A DNA stretch of 64,000 nt from Bradyrhizobium jicamae (lineage in GTDB: Bacteria > Pseudomonadota > Alphaproteobacteria > Rhizobiales > Xanthobacteraceae), in contig NZ_JAFCJX010000038.1 in assembly GCF_018130695.1 (NCBI RefSeq), positions 1-64,000 of the forward strand. Reading direction: 5' to 3'. Position 1 is the first letter of the stretch. Each line of letters opens with the position of its first letter. The notes beneath the pieces are model-generated. The model was not told the DNA's origin. It saw only the letters and a list, made by a program, of their open reading frames with translations, and ran no database searches. Shown in pieces: positions 18,457 to 26,469 of the stretch. A program made the translations under genes and the position numbers.

Positions 18457-19424
18457 CGGAGCTTTGGGTTGAGCGCGTCGCGCAGCCAGTCGCCAAGCAA
18501 ATTGATGGACAGGATCAGGCCGGCCAGCGCGATGCCGGGGAAGGCGACGATCCACCATTCGCCGGCGAACAGATAGTTGTTGCCGATCCGGATCAGTGTG
18601 CCGAGCGAGGGCATGGTGTCGGGCAGGCCGACGCCGAGGAACGACAGCGTTGCCTCGGTGATGATGGCGAGCGCGAGGTTGATGGTGGCGATCACGAGAA
18701 TCGGCCCCATCGCGTTCGGCAGCACATGCCGCAGCATGATCTTCGGCGCGGGCAGGCCGATCAGCTGCGCGGCGGCGACGTAATCCTTGTTCTTCTCGAC
18801 CATCACCGAGCCGCGCACGGTGCGGGCATAACCCACCCAGAAGCTGAGGCCGATCGAGATCACAAGCACCACCAGCATGCTGGTGGCATCGAGCCGGTTG
18901 CCGAGAACGGATTTGGCGACGCCGTTGACCAATAGCGCGATCAGGATCGCGGGGAAGGTCAGCTGCACGTCGGCAATCCGCATGATCACGCTGTCGACCG
19001 CGCCGCCGAAATAGCCGGCAATCAATCCCAGCCCGATGCCGAGCACGCCGGCGAAGATCACGCCGGCGACGCCGACGGCGAGCGAGATGCGCATGCCGTA
19101 GAGGATGGCGGAGAACACGTCGCGGCCCTGCTCGTCGGTGCCGAGCAGGAACGGGCTCTGGCCGTCGGCCGTCCACAGCGGCGAGATCCTGGAGTTGATC
19201 AGCTGCAGCTGTGCAGGATCGAAGGGATTCTGCACGGCGAGCCAGGACGCGAAGATCGCCAGCAGGAAGAACAGCAGGGTGATGGCGGCCGCGACCATGG
19301 TGAGCTTGGAGCGGCGGAACGAATAAAAGACGTCGCTGTCGAGCGCGCGGCTGAACCAGCTGCGGGCGGCATGCGTCGGCAGCTTGCTCTGCTTGTCGGC
19401 GTTGGAGGCGACTGCGTCAGACAT
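18453..19424 (-). CDS. Peptide-type ABC transporter permease (OppC/DppC family), second importer
   Basis: A 323-residue membrane permease. It has a cytoplasmic N-terminal tail, the first helix (MVAAAITLLFFLLAIFASWL), a long periplasmic insert with WTADGQSPFLLGTDEQGRD and the EAA loop around YVAAAQLIGLPAPKI. It starts seven bases after the stop of the OppB gene and overlaps OppD by four bases. Its position in B-C-D-F order is canonical, unlike the first importer. Confidence 0.93.
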   Translation of the reverse strand: MSDAVASNADKQSKLPTHAARSWFSRALDSDVFYSFRRSKLTMVAAAITLLFFLLAIFASWLAVQNPFDPAQLQLINSRISPLWTADGQSPFLLGTDEQGRDVFSAILYGMRISLAVGVAGVIFAGVLGIGLGLIAGYFGGAVDSVIMRIADVQLTFPAILIALLVNGVAKSVLGNRLDATSMLVVLVISIGLSFWVGYARTVRGSVMVEKNKDYVAAAQLIGLPAPKIMLRHVLPNAMGPILVIATINLALAIITEATLSFLGVGLPDTMPSLGTLIRIGNNYLFAGEWWIVAFPGIALAGLILSINLLGDWLRDALNPKLR

Positions 19425-19430
19425 GGTGCC

Positions 19431-20411
19431 TCACGTCGCGCGACCGACGGTCGAGCGCAGGCGCGGATCGACCACGGTGTAGAGGATGTCGACCACCAGG
19501 TTGATGGTGACGAAGATCAGCGAGACCATCAGCAAATAGGCGGCCATGATCGGGATATCGACGTTTTGCACGGCCTGCACGAACAGAAGTCCCATGCCCG
19601 GCCATTGGAACACGGTTTCGGTGATGATCGAAAATGCAATAACCGAGCCAAACTGCAGCCCGGCCACCGTGATCACGGGAACCAGCGTGTTCTTCAGCGC
19701 GTGACCGAAATGGATCGCGCGCGTGGTCAGCCCGCGGGCGCGGGCGAAGCGGATGTAGTCGGTGCGCAGCACTTCCAGCATTTCCGCGCGCACCAGCCGC
19801 ATGATCAGGGTCATCTGGAACAGGCCGAGCGTGATCGCGGGCATGATCAGCGCCTTCAGGCCTGATACTGTGAGCAGGCCGGTCGTCCACCAGCCGAGCT
19901 TGACCACCTCGCCGCGTCCGAACGAGGGCAGCCAGCCCAGGGTCACCGCGAAGAGGTAGATCAGGAGGATGCCGATCAGGAAGGTCGGCAGCGAAATGCC
20001 GATCAATGAGACCGCCTGGAATAATTTGGCGAGCAGGGTGTCGCGCCGCAGCGCCGAGTAGACGCCCATCAGGATGCCGCACACCATCGCAAACACGGTG
20101 GCGCAGATCGCAAGCTCCAGGGTCGCAGGCAGGCGCTCCATCAAGAGCGCCGAGACCGGCTGGCGGAACTGGTAGGAGACACCGAACTTGAACTGCGCCG
20201 CGTCACCGAAATAGCGGATGAACTGCACCGGCACGGGATCGTCGAGACCGAGCGATTTGCGCACGGCCTCGCGCTCGGCTGCCGGCGTATCGAGCGAGAC
20301 GATCTGGTTGACGGGGTCGCCGGCGAAACGGAACATCGAGAACGCGATGATGCCGACGGCGAACATGACGCCGATGGCCTGGACGGCGCGGCGAAGTGTG
20401 AAAGCGAGCAT
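19431..20411 (-). CDS. Peptide-type ABC transporter permease (OppB/DppB family), second importer
   Basis: A 326-residue membrane permease starting MLAFTLRRAVQAIGVMFAVG, with the family element FRFAGDPVNQIVSLDTPAAE and the coupling loop YIRFARARGLTTRAI. I chose ATG 20411; an in-frame GTG nine bases upstream (20420) is possible because purine-rich GGAAGGA lies right against the ATG. It follows the binding-protein gene by about 100 bases. Confidence 0.92.
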   Translation of the reverse strand: MLAFTLRRAVQAIGVMFAVGIIAFSMFRFAGDPVNQIVSLDTPAAEREAVRKSLGLDDPVPVQFIRYFGDAAQFKFGVSYQFRQPVSALLMERLPATLELAICATVFAMVCGILMGVYSALRRDTLLAKLFQAVSLIGISLPTFLIGILLIYLFAVTLGWLPSFGRGEVVKLGWWTTGLLTVSGLKALIMPAITLGLFQMTLIMRLVRAEMLEVLRTDYIRFARARGLTTRAIHFGHALKNTLVPVITVAGLQFGSVIAFSIITETVFQWPGMGLLFVQAVQNVDIPIMAAYLLMVSLIFVTINLVVDILYTVVDPRLRSTVGRAT

Positions 20412-20512
20412 TCCTTCCACGTCCTTGAAGGAGCACCGGCCGACGTCGCTGTCGGCCGGAAAAGGAAAGGTCCCGGAAGCCTGATGCCGCCGGGACCCCT
20501 GTTCAGATCGGC

Positions 20513-22108
20513 CTAGTCCTTTTTGGTGGCCCAGTGGAACATGACGAGGTTGTCGGCACGCTGCGGCAGGTTCACCTTCTTCGACACGCCCCAGGCCAGC
20601 GCCTGCTGGTGCAGCGGGATGTAGGCCCAGTCCTTGTTGGCGATCTCGTAGGCCTGCTTGATCATCTGATTGCGCTTGGCGGTGTCGGTTTCGACCAGCA
20701 CCTTGTCGGTGAGGGCGTCGAACTCCTTGTTGCAGTAGCCGCCGAGATTGGCCTCGCCGCGCGAGGATTTCGGATTGTCGCGGCAGCCCATGATGTCATT
20801 CATCACGTTGTGGGAATCCATCGTGCTCGGTGTCCAGCCCAGCATGAAGAACGAGGTCTGATAGCCGCCCTGCTTCAGCACCTTGGCGAAATACTGCGCC
20901 TTGGGCTGGGCCAGCAGATTGATCTTGACGCCGATGCGGGCGAGCATGCCGACCACGGCCTGGCAGATCGCGGCGTCGTTGACGTAGCGATCGTTCGGGC
21001 AATCCATGGTGACTTCGAAGCCGTCGGGATAGCCGGCTTCGGTCAAGAGCTTCTTGGCGCCATCAGGATCGAATTTCGGCCGCGTGAAGTCCTTCGAGAG
21101 CGCGAACAGTTCGGGCGCGATCATCAGCGCCGACGGCGTCGACAGCCCGCGCATGACGCGCGTCTTGATCAGCTCGACGTCGATTGCCTTGTAGAAGGCC
21201 TCGCGGACGCGGACGTCCTTGAACGGGTTCTTGCCCTTGATGTTGGAGTAGAGCAGCTCGTCGCGCACCATGTCGAAGCCGATGAAGATGGTGCGCAGCT
21301 CCGGCCCCTTCAGCACCTGGGCATTCGGGCTCGCATCGACGCGGGCGATATCCTGGATCGGCACCGGCTCGATGACGTCGACCTCGCCCGAGAGCAGGGC
21401 GGCGACGCGGGTGGCGTCGGAGGCGATCGGGGTGAAGATGATCTCCTTCAGGTTACCATCCACCTTGCCCCAGTAATTGGGATTGGCCTTGAACACGGTC
21501 TTCACGCCGGGCTGATGGCTCTCGATGGTGAAGGGGCCGGTGCCGTTCTCGTGCAGCGCCGCGTAGCTCGGCGAGGTCGCGGACACCGGCGTCGGCTCGA
21601 CGGCGTTGTTCGCCTCGGCCCACTTCTTGTCCATGATGTACCAGACGTCCCACGCATTATGCAGGATGGGATTGGGCGAGGGCAGGATGAAATCGACCGT
21701 ATAGTCGTCGACCTTCACGACTTTGACGTCGGGCGCCAGGCGCGTCTGCATGTTGGAGTTCTTGTTGCGGACACGGTCGGCGGAGAACAGCACGTCGTCG
21801 GCGGTAAAGGGGTCGCCGTTATGGAATTTGACGCCCTTGCGCAAGTGGAAGCGCCAGCGGGTCGGCTCCGGCGTCTCCCAGCTTTCCGCCAGCGCCGGGA
21901 TGATCTTCAGATCCTTGTCGCGCGCGGTCAGGCCTTGATAGACGTGGCCGAGATGGGCGTGGGTGGTGGACTCGTTCAGCGAGTAGGGATCGAGCGACTT
22001 CAGGTCGCCCTGGTTGGCGTAGCGCAGTGTCTGGGCGGAGGCCGGCAGCGACGCGCAGGCAAGAATAGCGATGGTGGTCGCAGCAAAAAGACTTCGGCGT
22101 ACCGACAT
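20513..22108 (-). CDS. ABC transporter substrate-binding protein, family 5, second importer
   Basis: A 531-residue SBP_bac_5 protein. The ATG at 22108 gives a clean Sec signal MSVRRSLFAATTIAILACAS ending near ASAQ. A start further upstream would bury this signal and is rejected. The mature part contains LRYANQGDLKSLDPYSLNES and VKFHNGDPFTADDVLFSADR. It heads an SBP-B-C-D-F set in standard order, followed by the gamma-glutamyltransferase. The substrate is a peptide-like compound by family; its pocket cannot be read by eye. Confidence 0.92.
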   Translation of the reverse strand: MSVRRSLFAATTIAILACASLPASAQTLRYANQGDLKSLDPYSLNESTTHAHLGHVYQGLTARDKDLKIIPALAESWETPEPTRWRFHLRKGVKFHNGDPFTADDVLFSADRVRNKNSNMQTRLAPDVKVVKVDDYTVDFILPSPNPILHNAWDVWYIMDKKWAEANNAVEPTPVSATSPSYAALHENGTGPFTIESHQPGVKTVFKANPNYWGKVDGNLKEIIFTPIASDATRVAALLSGEVDVIEPVPIQDIARVDASPNAQVLKGPELRTIFIGFDMVRDELLYSNIKGKNPFKDVRVREAFYKAIDVELIKTRVMRGLSTPSALMIAPELFALSKDFTRPKFDPDGAKKLLTEAGYPDGFEVTMDCPNDRYVNDAAICQAVVGMLARIGVKINLLAQPKAQYFAKVLKQGGYQTSFFMLGWTPSTMDSHNVMNDIMGCRDNPKSSRGEANLGGYCNKEFDALTDKVLVETDTAKRNQMIKQAYEIANKDWAYIPLHQQALAWGVSKKVNLPQRADNLVMFHWATKKD

Positions 22109-22521
22109 AGTGATCGTGTCCCCTGTTGAATCCCGCCGTAAGTTGTCTCTTCGGCTGGTATACTTTGCATGTTGCCCAGACTTGCCGGGCGGCGCAAGCG
22201 CGATTTCCCCAAGCACTTGAACCGGTTTGCGGTGCAGTGTCGCAAGCAACCGGGCGTCAGCATAAGCGGATGATGTCACCTTCAGACATTCAACTTTCGG
22301 CGTGACGAAAGCCGGAACTGAAGCAACCGAAGTGGGCCACCGCGACACGTGTACGGATGGTGAACCTGCTTACTTGCCGGGGGGCCTGGCAGAGAGGACG
22401 GTTTGGTTGACCATAACGGATGATTGAGGCTGACTGGGTCCGGAAGGCCCGGCCGGTCGCTTGCGTGACTCACCCTGCCGCGGTGATACTGAAGCGGGTC
22501 AGGCGAATTGAGGAGGCGGAG
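22109..22521. other. 413-bp gap between divergent genes
   Basis: This is the longest stretch without a recognisable gene and should hold the promoters of the second importer (leftward) and of the DUF6489-lipase-WS/DGAT group (rightward). I see two short palindromes, CTTTCG-N6-CGAAAG (22294-22311) and ACACGTGT (22345-22352), but no convincing -35/-10 pair. Open frames here look like noise. Confidence 0.4.
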
Positions 22522-22776
22522 ATGAAGGTAAACGTCGAGATAGATTGTACGCCCCTCGAAGCACGGCAGTTCTTCGGCCTGCCTGACGTCCAGCCGATGC
22601 AGACCGCCGTGATGGACAAGCTGCAGCAGCAGATGGTCTCGAACATCGAGAAGATCTCGCCGGAATCGCTGATGCAGAGCTGGTTCACCTTCGATCCCAA
22701 GATCGCCGAGCGCTTCCAGGACATGTTCGTGGCCATGGCCGGTCTTGGCGGGATGACCAAGAAGGACAAGAAATAG
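22522..22776 (+). CDS. Small DUF6489-family protein
   Basis: An 84-residue cytoplasmic protein, mostly helical, with no membrane segment. The ATG at 22522 has a strong GAGGAGGCGGA ribosome-binding region. It starts MKVNVEIDCTPLEARQFFGL, which matches my memory of the DUF6489 family, and ends in a lysine-rich tail (TKKDKK). It lies eight bases before a lipase-like hydrolase gene, so the two are surely co-transcribed. Its function is unknown. The arrangement mirrors the PhaE-like/PhaC pair at 33 kb, where a small helical protein precedes an alpha/beta hydrolase, and a partner or scaffold role is possible but unproven. Confidence 0.8.
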   Translation: MKVNVEIDCTPLEARQFFGLPDVQPMQTAVMDKLQQQMVSNIEKISPESLMQSWFTFDPKIAERFQDMFVAMAGLGGMTKKDKK

Positions 22777-22783
22777 GGCCGCG

Positions 22784-23575
22784 ATGAACGGGAGCGCTGC
22801 CGTGACCGAACGACGATTGCGTGCGCCGAGCCTGCTCCTGATGCTGGCCGAAGGGCGCAGCCTGCTCGAGCTCAATTCGAGCCTGCTGCTGTCGCCGCTA
22901 TTGATGCAGGCGCCGAAGGGCGATGGCCATCCGGTGCTGGCACTGCCGGGCTTCCTCGCCAGCGACCTCTCGATGGCCCCATTGCGGCGCTATCTGAAGG
23001 CGCTCGGCTACGACACCCACGCCTGGAACATGGGCCGCAATTTCGGCGGCGTCGGCAGCAAGCGCGGCGCGTTGCGCGATCTCGTGAAGCGGATCCACGA
23101 GTCCACCGGGCGCAAGGTCTCGATCGTCGGCTGGAGCCTCGGCGGCGTCTATGCGCGCGACCTCGCCGTGCAACTGCCTGACATGGTGCGCTCGATCATC
23201 ACGCTCGGCAGTCCGTTCGCCGACGACATCCGCGCCACCAACGCGACGCGGCTCTATGAGCTGCTGTCCGGCGAGGGGATCGATGACATCCCGCAGATCC
23301 GCGAGGCGATCGCCGGCGACATGCCGGTGCCGACCACCTCGATCTATTCCCGTACCGATGGCATCGTGAACTGGCACACCAGCCTGGTTCGGGCGTCCGC
23401 GACCGCGGAGAATATCGAGGTGCATTTCGCGAGCCATGTCGGCCTCGGCGTCAACCCAGCGGCGCTGTGGGCGATCGCCGACCGCCTGGCACTGCCTGAG
23501 GGCGAGTTCAGGCCGTTCGACCCGGCCGGCCCCTTTGCCATTGCTTATGGGCGGCCAGAAAATGCACTATCCTGA
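22784..23575 (+). CDS. Alpha/beta hydrolase, lipase-like
   Basis: A 263-residue alpha/beta hydrolase with the nucleophile elbow GWSLGG (Ser118), a likely acid in SRTDGIVNW and a likely base in ASHVGLGVNPAALW. It has no export signal. The segment GDGHPVLALPGFLASDLSMA replaces the more common HG oxyanion loop. A clear paralogue sits at 37465-38235 and shares the GDGHPVL, GRKVS-VGWSLGG and ITLGSPFA blocks. The preceding gene is DUF6489 and the next is a WS/DGAT acyltransferase, so a role in neutral lipid or ester turnover is plausible. Confidence 0.87.
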   Translation: MNGSAAVTERRLRAPSLLLMLAEGRSLLELNSSLLLSPLLMQAPKGDGHPVLALPGFLASDLSMAPLRRYLKALGYDTHAWNMGRNFGGVGSKRGALRDLVKRIHESTGRKVSIVGWSLGGVYARDLAVQLPDMVRSIITLGSPFADDIRATNATRLYELLSGEGIDDIPQIREAIAGDMPVPTTSIYSRTDGIVNWHTSLVRASATAENIEVHFASHVGLGVNPAALWAIADRLALPEGEFRPFDPAGPFAIAYGRPENALS

Positions 23576-23587
23576 CCGAAGCGCGCC

Positions 23588-23684
23588 GGGATCAGGATCA
23601 ACGGGATCAGGATCAATCCTCGTGCTATAGGTTGTGTCGGGCATGATCCTCGCCGAGAGCCGGTATGGCTTTTTCGGATCATGC
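23588..23684. repeat. Tandem 15-bp repeat and palindrome (family H)
   Basis: Two tandem copies of a 15-bp unit beginning GGGATCAGGATCAA (23588-23602, 23603-23617) are followed by an inverted repeat GCATGATCC (23641-23649) / GGATCATGC (23676-23684). The second element resembles a common rhizobial intergenic palindrome. Confidence 0.7.
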
Positions 23685-23744
23685 TCCAGGTAACGAGAAG
23701 CGCCGCCAAGGCGCCCCGCGTGAGTCATTCTCGGGAGGAAATCA

Positions 23745-25292
23745 ATGAGTGAAGCAAAAAAGCTGTCCTCGCTGGACGCATCGTTTCTGTATCTGGAGAC
23801 GCCGGAAATGCCGATGCATGTCGGCAGCATGGCGATCTTCCGCCTGCCGGACGGCTACAAGGGCGACTTCTTCGAAGAATTCAAGGCGATGATCGCCTCG
23901 CGGCTGCATATCGCGCCGATCCTGAAAGCGCGCCTGCAGAAGGCGCCGCTCGACATCGATCATCCGTCCTGGGTCGAGGACGACCAGTTCGACATCGACC
24001 GCCACATCTTCCGCGCGTCTCTCCCGGCGCCGCGCGACCGCGCCACGCTGGAGCGGATCGTCGGCTGGATGCATGCCAAGCTGTTGAACCGCGCCCGTCC
24101 GCTCTGGGAGTTCTACGTCTTTGAGGGCATGAAGGACAACGAGATCGGTCTCTATTCCAAGATGCACCATGCCTGCATCGACGGCGGCGCTGGCGCTGCG
24201 CTGACCAGCATGATCTACGACATCAGCCCGGTGCCGCGGGAGGTCGATCCGCCGACCGCGAAGAAGGTGGCGCCGGAGCCGCGCGACATCGCCGCCAATC
24301 TGATCGATTCCTATCAGGCGCTGTGGACCCAGCCGTTCGATGCGTCGACTGCCCCGAAGACGCTGGAGCTGCCGCGCTCGGGCAAGAGCGACCTCGGCTC
24401 GATCCTGTTCGACAATTTCATGTTCCAGATCGAGAACGCGGTGAAGTTCGCCAGCAGCGTGCCGACCGTGATGAAGAGCCTGTCGGATGTCGTCGCGAAG
24501 GTGGCCGACCCCAAGTCGCGCGAGAGCCTGCAATCGATGTCCTCGCCGCCGACCATCCTCAACAAGGCGATCTCGTCGGAGCGCAGTTTTTCCGGAACCT
24601 CGATCTCGCTGTCGCGGGCCAAGGCGGTGGCGAAAGCGTCCGGCGGCAAGCTCAACGACGTCGTGCTGGCGCTCGCCTCCGGTGTGGTGCGGCGCTATCT
24701 GATCAGCCAGGGCGCTCTGCCGAACAAGTCGCTGACGGCGGGCGTCCCGATCTCGCTCCGCGAGGAGGGCAATGCCGACTCCAACAACCAGGTGTTCGGC
24801 ATGATCTGCTCGATCGCGACCGATATCGAGGATCCCCGGAAGCGGCTCGAGACCATCATCGCGCAGTCGACCAAGTCGAAGGAGATGTCGCATCCGCTGC
24901 GCGCGCTGATGCCGCAGGTCTCCAACATCTCGATGCTGGGTACGCCGATCCTGGTGCAGATCATGGCGCTGCTCTACAGCCGGTCGGACCTGTCCAATGT
25001 GCTGCCGCCCGCCATCAACATCACCGTCTCCAACGTGCCGGGGCCGCGGCAGACGCTGTATGCCGCCGGCGCCGAGCTCCTGCACATCTTCCCGGTCTCG
25101 ATCTCGACCCACGGTGTCGCGCTCAACATCACCGTGCAGAGCTATCGTGACCAGCTCGATTTCGGCTTCATCGTGGGCGCCAACATCATTCCCCATGTGC
25201 AGGTGATGTGCGACATGCTGCCGCTCGAGTTCGACGAACTGGAGGCTGCGTTCGCGCCGCCGCCTGCGGACATCAAGGGCGCGGCGGAATAG
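23745..25292 (+). CDS. Wax ester synthase/acyl-CoA:diacylglycerol acyltransferase (WS/DGAT)
   Basis: A 515-residue bifunctional acyltransferase that in this family moves acyl groups from acyl-CoA to fatty alcohols or diacylglycerol to form wax esters or triacylglycerol. The catalytic HHxxxDG motif is complete (MHHACIDGGAG, His141-His142-Asp146). RPLWEFYVFEG supplies the PLW motif, and NITVSNVPGP the conserved ND-type motif near the C-terminus. The N-terminus LSSLDASFLYLETPEMPMHV is typical. It lies between a lipase-like gene and an epoxide hydrolase. WS/DGAT genes are well known in actinobacteria and marine gammaproteobacteria and less expected in rhizobia that store PHA. Confidence 0.93.
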   Translation: MSEAKKLSSLDASFLYLETPEMPMHVGSMAIFRLPDGYKGDFFEEFKAMIASRLHIAPILKARLQKAPLDIDHPSWVEDDQFDIDRHIFRASLPAPRDRATLERIVGWMHAKLLNRARPLWEFYVFEGMKDNEIGLYSKMHHACIDGGAGAALTSMIYDISPVPREVDPPTAKKVAPEPRDIAANLIDSYQALWTQPFDASTAPKTLELPRSGKSDLGSILFDNFMFQIENAVKFASSVPTVMKSLSDVVAKVADPKSRESLQSMSSPPTILNKAISSERSFSGTSISLSRAKAVAKASGGKLNDVVLALASGVVRRYLISQGALPNKSLTAGVPISLREEGNADSNNQVFGMICSIATDIEDPRKRLETIIAQSTKSKEMSHPLRALMPQVSNISMLGTPILVQIMALLYSRSDLSNVLPPAINITVSNVPGPRQTLYAAGAELLHIFPVSISTHGVALNITVQSYRDQLDFGFIVGANIIPHVQVMCDMLPLEFDELEAAFAPPPADIKGAAE

Positions 25293-25302
25293 GGTCATAG
25301 CC

Positions 25303-26298
25303 ATGATTGACATGCCGCCGCTGCAGTTCGCGGAGACGAACGGAATCCGCATGGGCTATTACGATGCGGGCCCGAAGACCGACACGCCGCCGGTGGTGCT
25401 GTGCCATGGCTGGCCGGAGCTGGCGTTTTCCTGGCGCCACCAGATCAAGGCGCTGAGCGAGGCCGGCATCCGCGTCATCGCGCCGGACCAGCGCGGCTAC
25501 GGCGCGACCGACCGGCCCGAGCCGGTCGAAGACTACGACATGGAGCATCTGACCGGCGATCTGGTCGGGCTGCTCGATCACCTCAAGATCGACAAGGCGA
25601 TCTTCGTCGGCCACGACTGGGGCGGCTTCGTCGTCTGGCAGATGCCGCTGCGGCATCCGTCGCGGGTCGCCGGCGTGGTCGGCGTCAACACCCCGCATTG
25701 GGACCGCGCGCCGGCCGATCCGATCGCGCTGTTCCGTCAGCGCTTCGGCGACAAGATGTATATCGTTCAGTTCCAGGATCCCGCGCGCGAGCCGGACAGG
25801 ATCTTCGGCAGCCGGGTCGAGCAGACTTTCGATGCCTTCATGCGCAAGCCGGTCGCGCGTCCTCCGGGCACGCCGGAGGAGAAGCCGATCGCCGGCGTCG
25901 GCGCTTCGGCGCGGGTCAATCTGGCGTTTCCGCAGATGATCGCGAATTACGATGCCAAGCACGATCCGCGCACGCCGATCCTGTCGGCGGAGGAGAAGAA
26001 GGTGTTCGTCGACACCTTCACCAAAACCGGCTTCACCGGCGGCATCAACTGGTATCGCAACTTCACCCGCAACTGGCGGCGTGCCGAGGGGCTGGACCAC
26101 ACCATCCACGTGCCCGCGCTGATGATCATGGCCGAGAACGACGCGGTGCTGCCGCCCTCGGCCGCCGACGGCATGGAGAAGTTGATCGCGGACCTCGAGA
26201 AATACCTGGTCCGGGACAGCGGCCATTGGACGCAGCAGGAAAAGCCCGAAGAAGTCAGCGGCAAGCTGATCGAGTGGCGTAGAAAACGGTTTGGGTAA
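25303..26298 (+). CDS. Epoxide-hydrolase-type alpha/beta hydrolase
   Basis: A 331-residue alpha/beta hydrolase of the epoxide hydrolase/haloalkane dehalogenase class. The oxyanion motif is HGWPE, the nucleophile is Asp105 in GHDWGG, the second acid lies in MAENDAVLPP and the base in DSGHWTQQEKPEEV. It begins ten bases after the WS/DGAT stop and is followed, after a repeat, by a fatty-acid-type P450. A P450 plus epoxide hydrolase pair could oxidise unsaturated fatty acids to epoxides and diols, but this link is only positional. Confidence 0.9.
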   Translation: MIDMPPLQFAETNGIRMGYYDAGPKTDTPPVVLCHGWPELAFSWRHQIKALSEAGIRVIAPDQRGYGATDRPEPVEDYDMEHLTGDLVGLLDHLKIDKAIFVGHDWGGFVVWQMPLRHPSRVAGVVGVNTPHWDRAPADPIALFRQRFGDKMYIVQFQDPAREPDRIFGSRVEQTFDAFMRKPVARPPGTPEEKPIAGVGASARVNLAFPQMIANYDAKHDPRTPILSAEEKKVFVDTFTKTGFTGGINWYRNFTRNWRRAEGLDHTIHVPALMIMAENDAVLPPSAADGMEKLIADLEKYLVRDSGHWTQQEKPEEVSGKLIEWRRKRFG

Positions 26299-26306
26299 TT
26301 CTCACG

Positions 26307-26432
26307 CCGTCATTGCGAGGAGCGTAAGCGACGAAGCAATCCATATCTCCGCTTGCGGCACGATGGATTGCTTCATAGCGGAGTTTATCATCCGGCCCGC
26401 CGAGGGCGGGACCGGGTGGCTCGCAATGACGG
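26307..26432. repeat. Intergenic repeat, family D (copy 1)
   Basis: Ends are CCGTCATTGCGAG (left) and CTCGCAATGACGG (right), a perfect 13-bp inversion, with an inner GAAGCAATCCAT/ATGGATTGCTTC hairpin. A shorter copy lies at 46195-46280. Confidence 0.9.
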
Positions 26433-26469
26433 CGGAATAACAGACAGGCTTAGGGGAGAGACTGCGACA

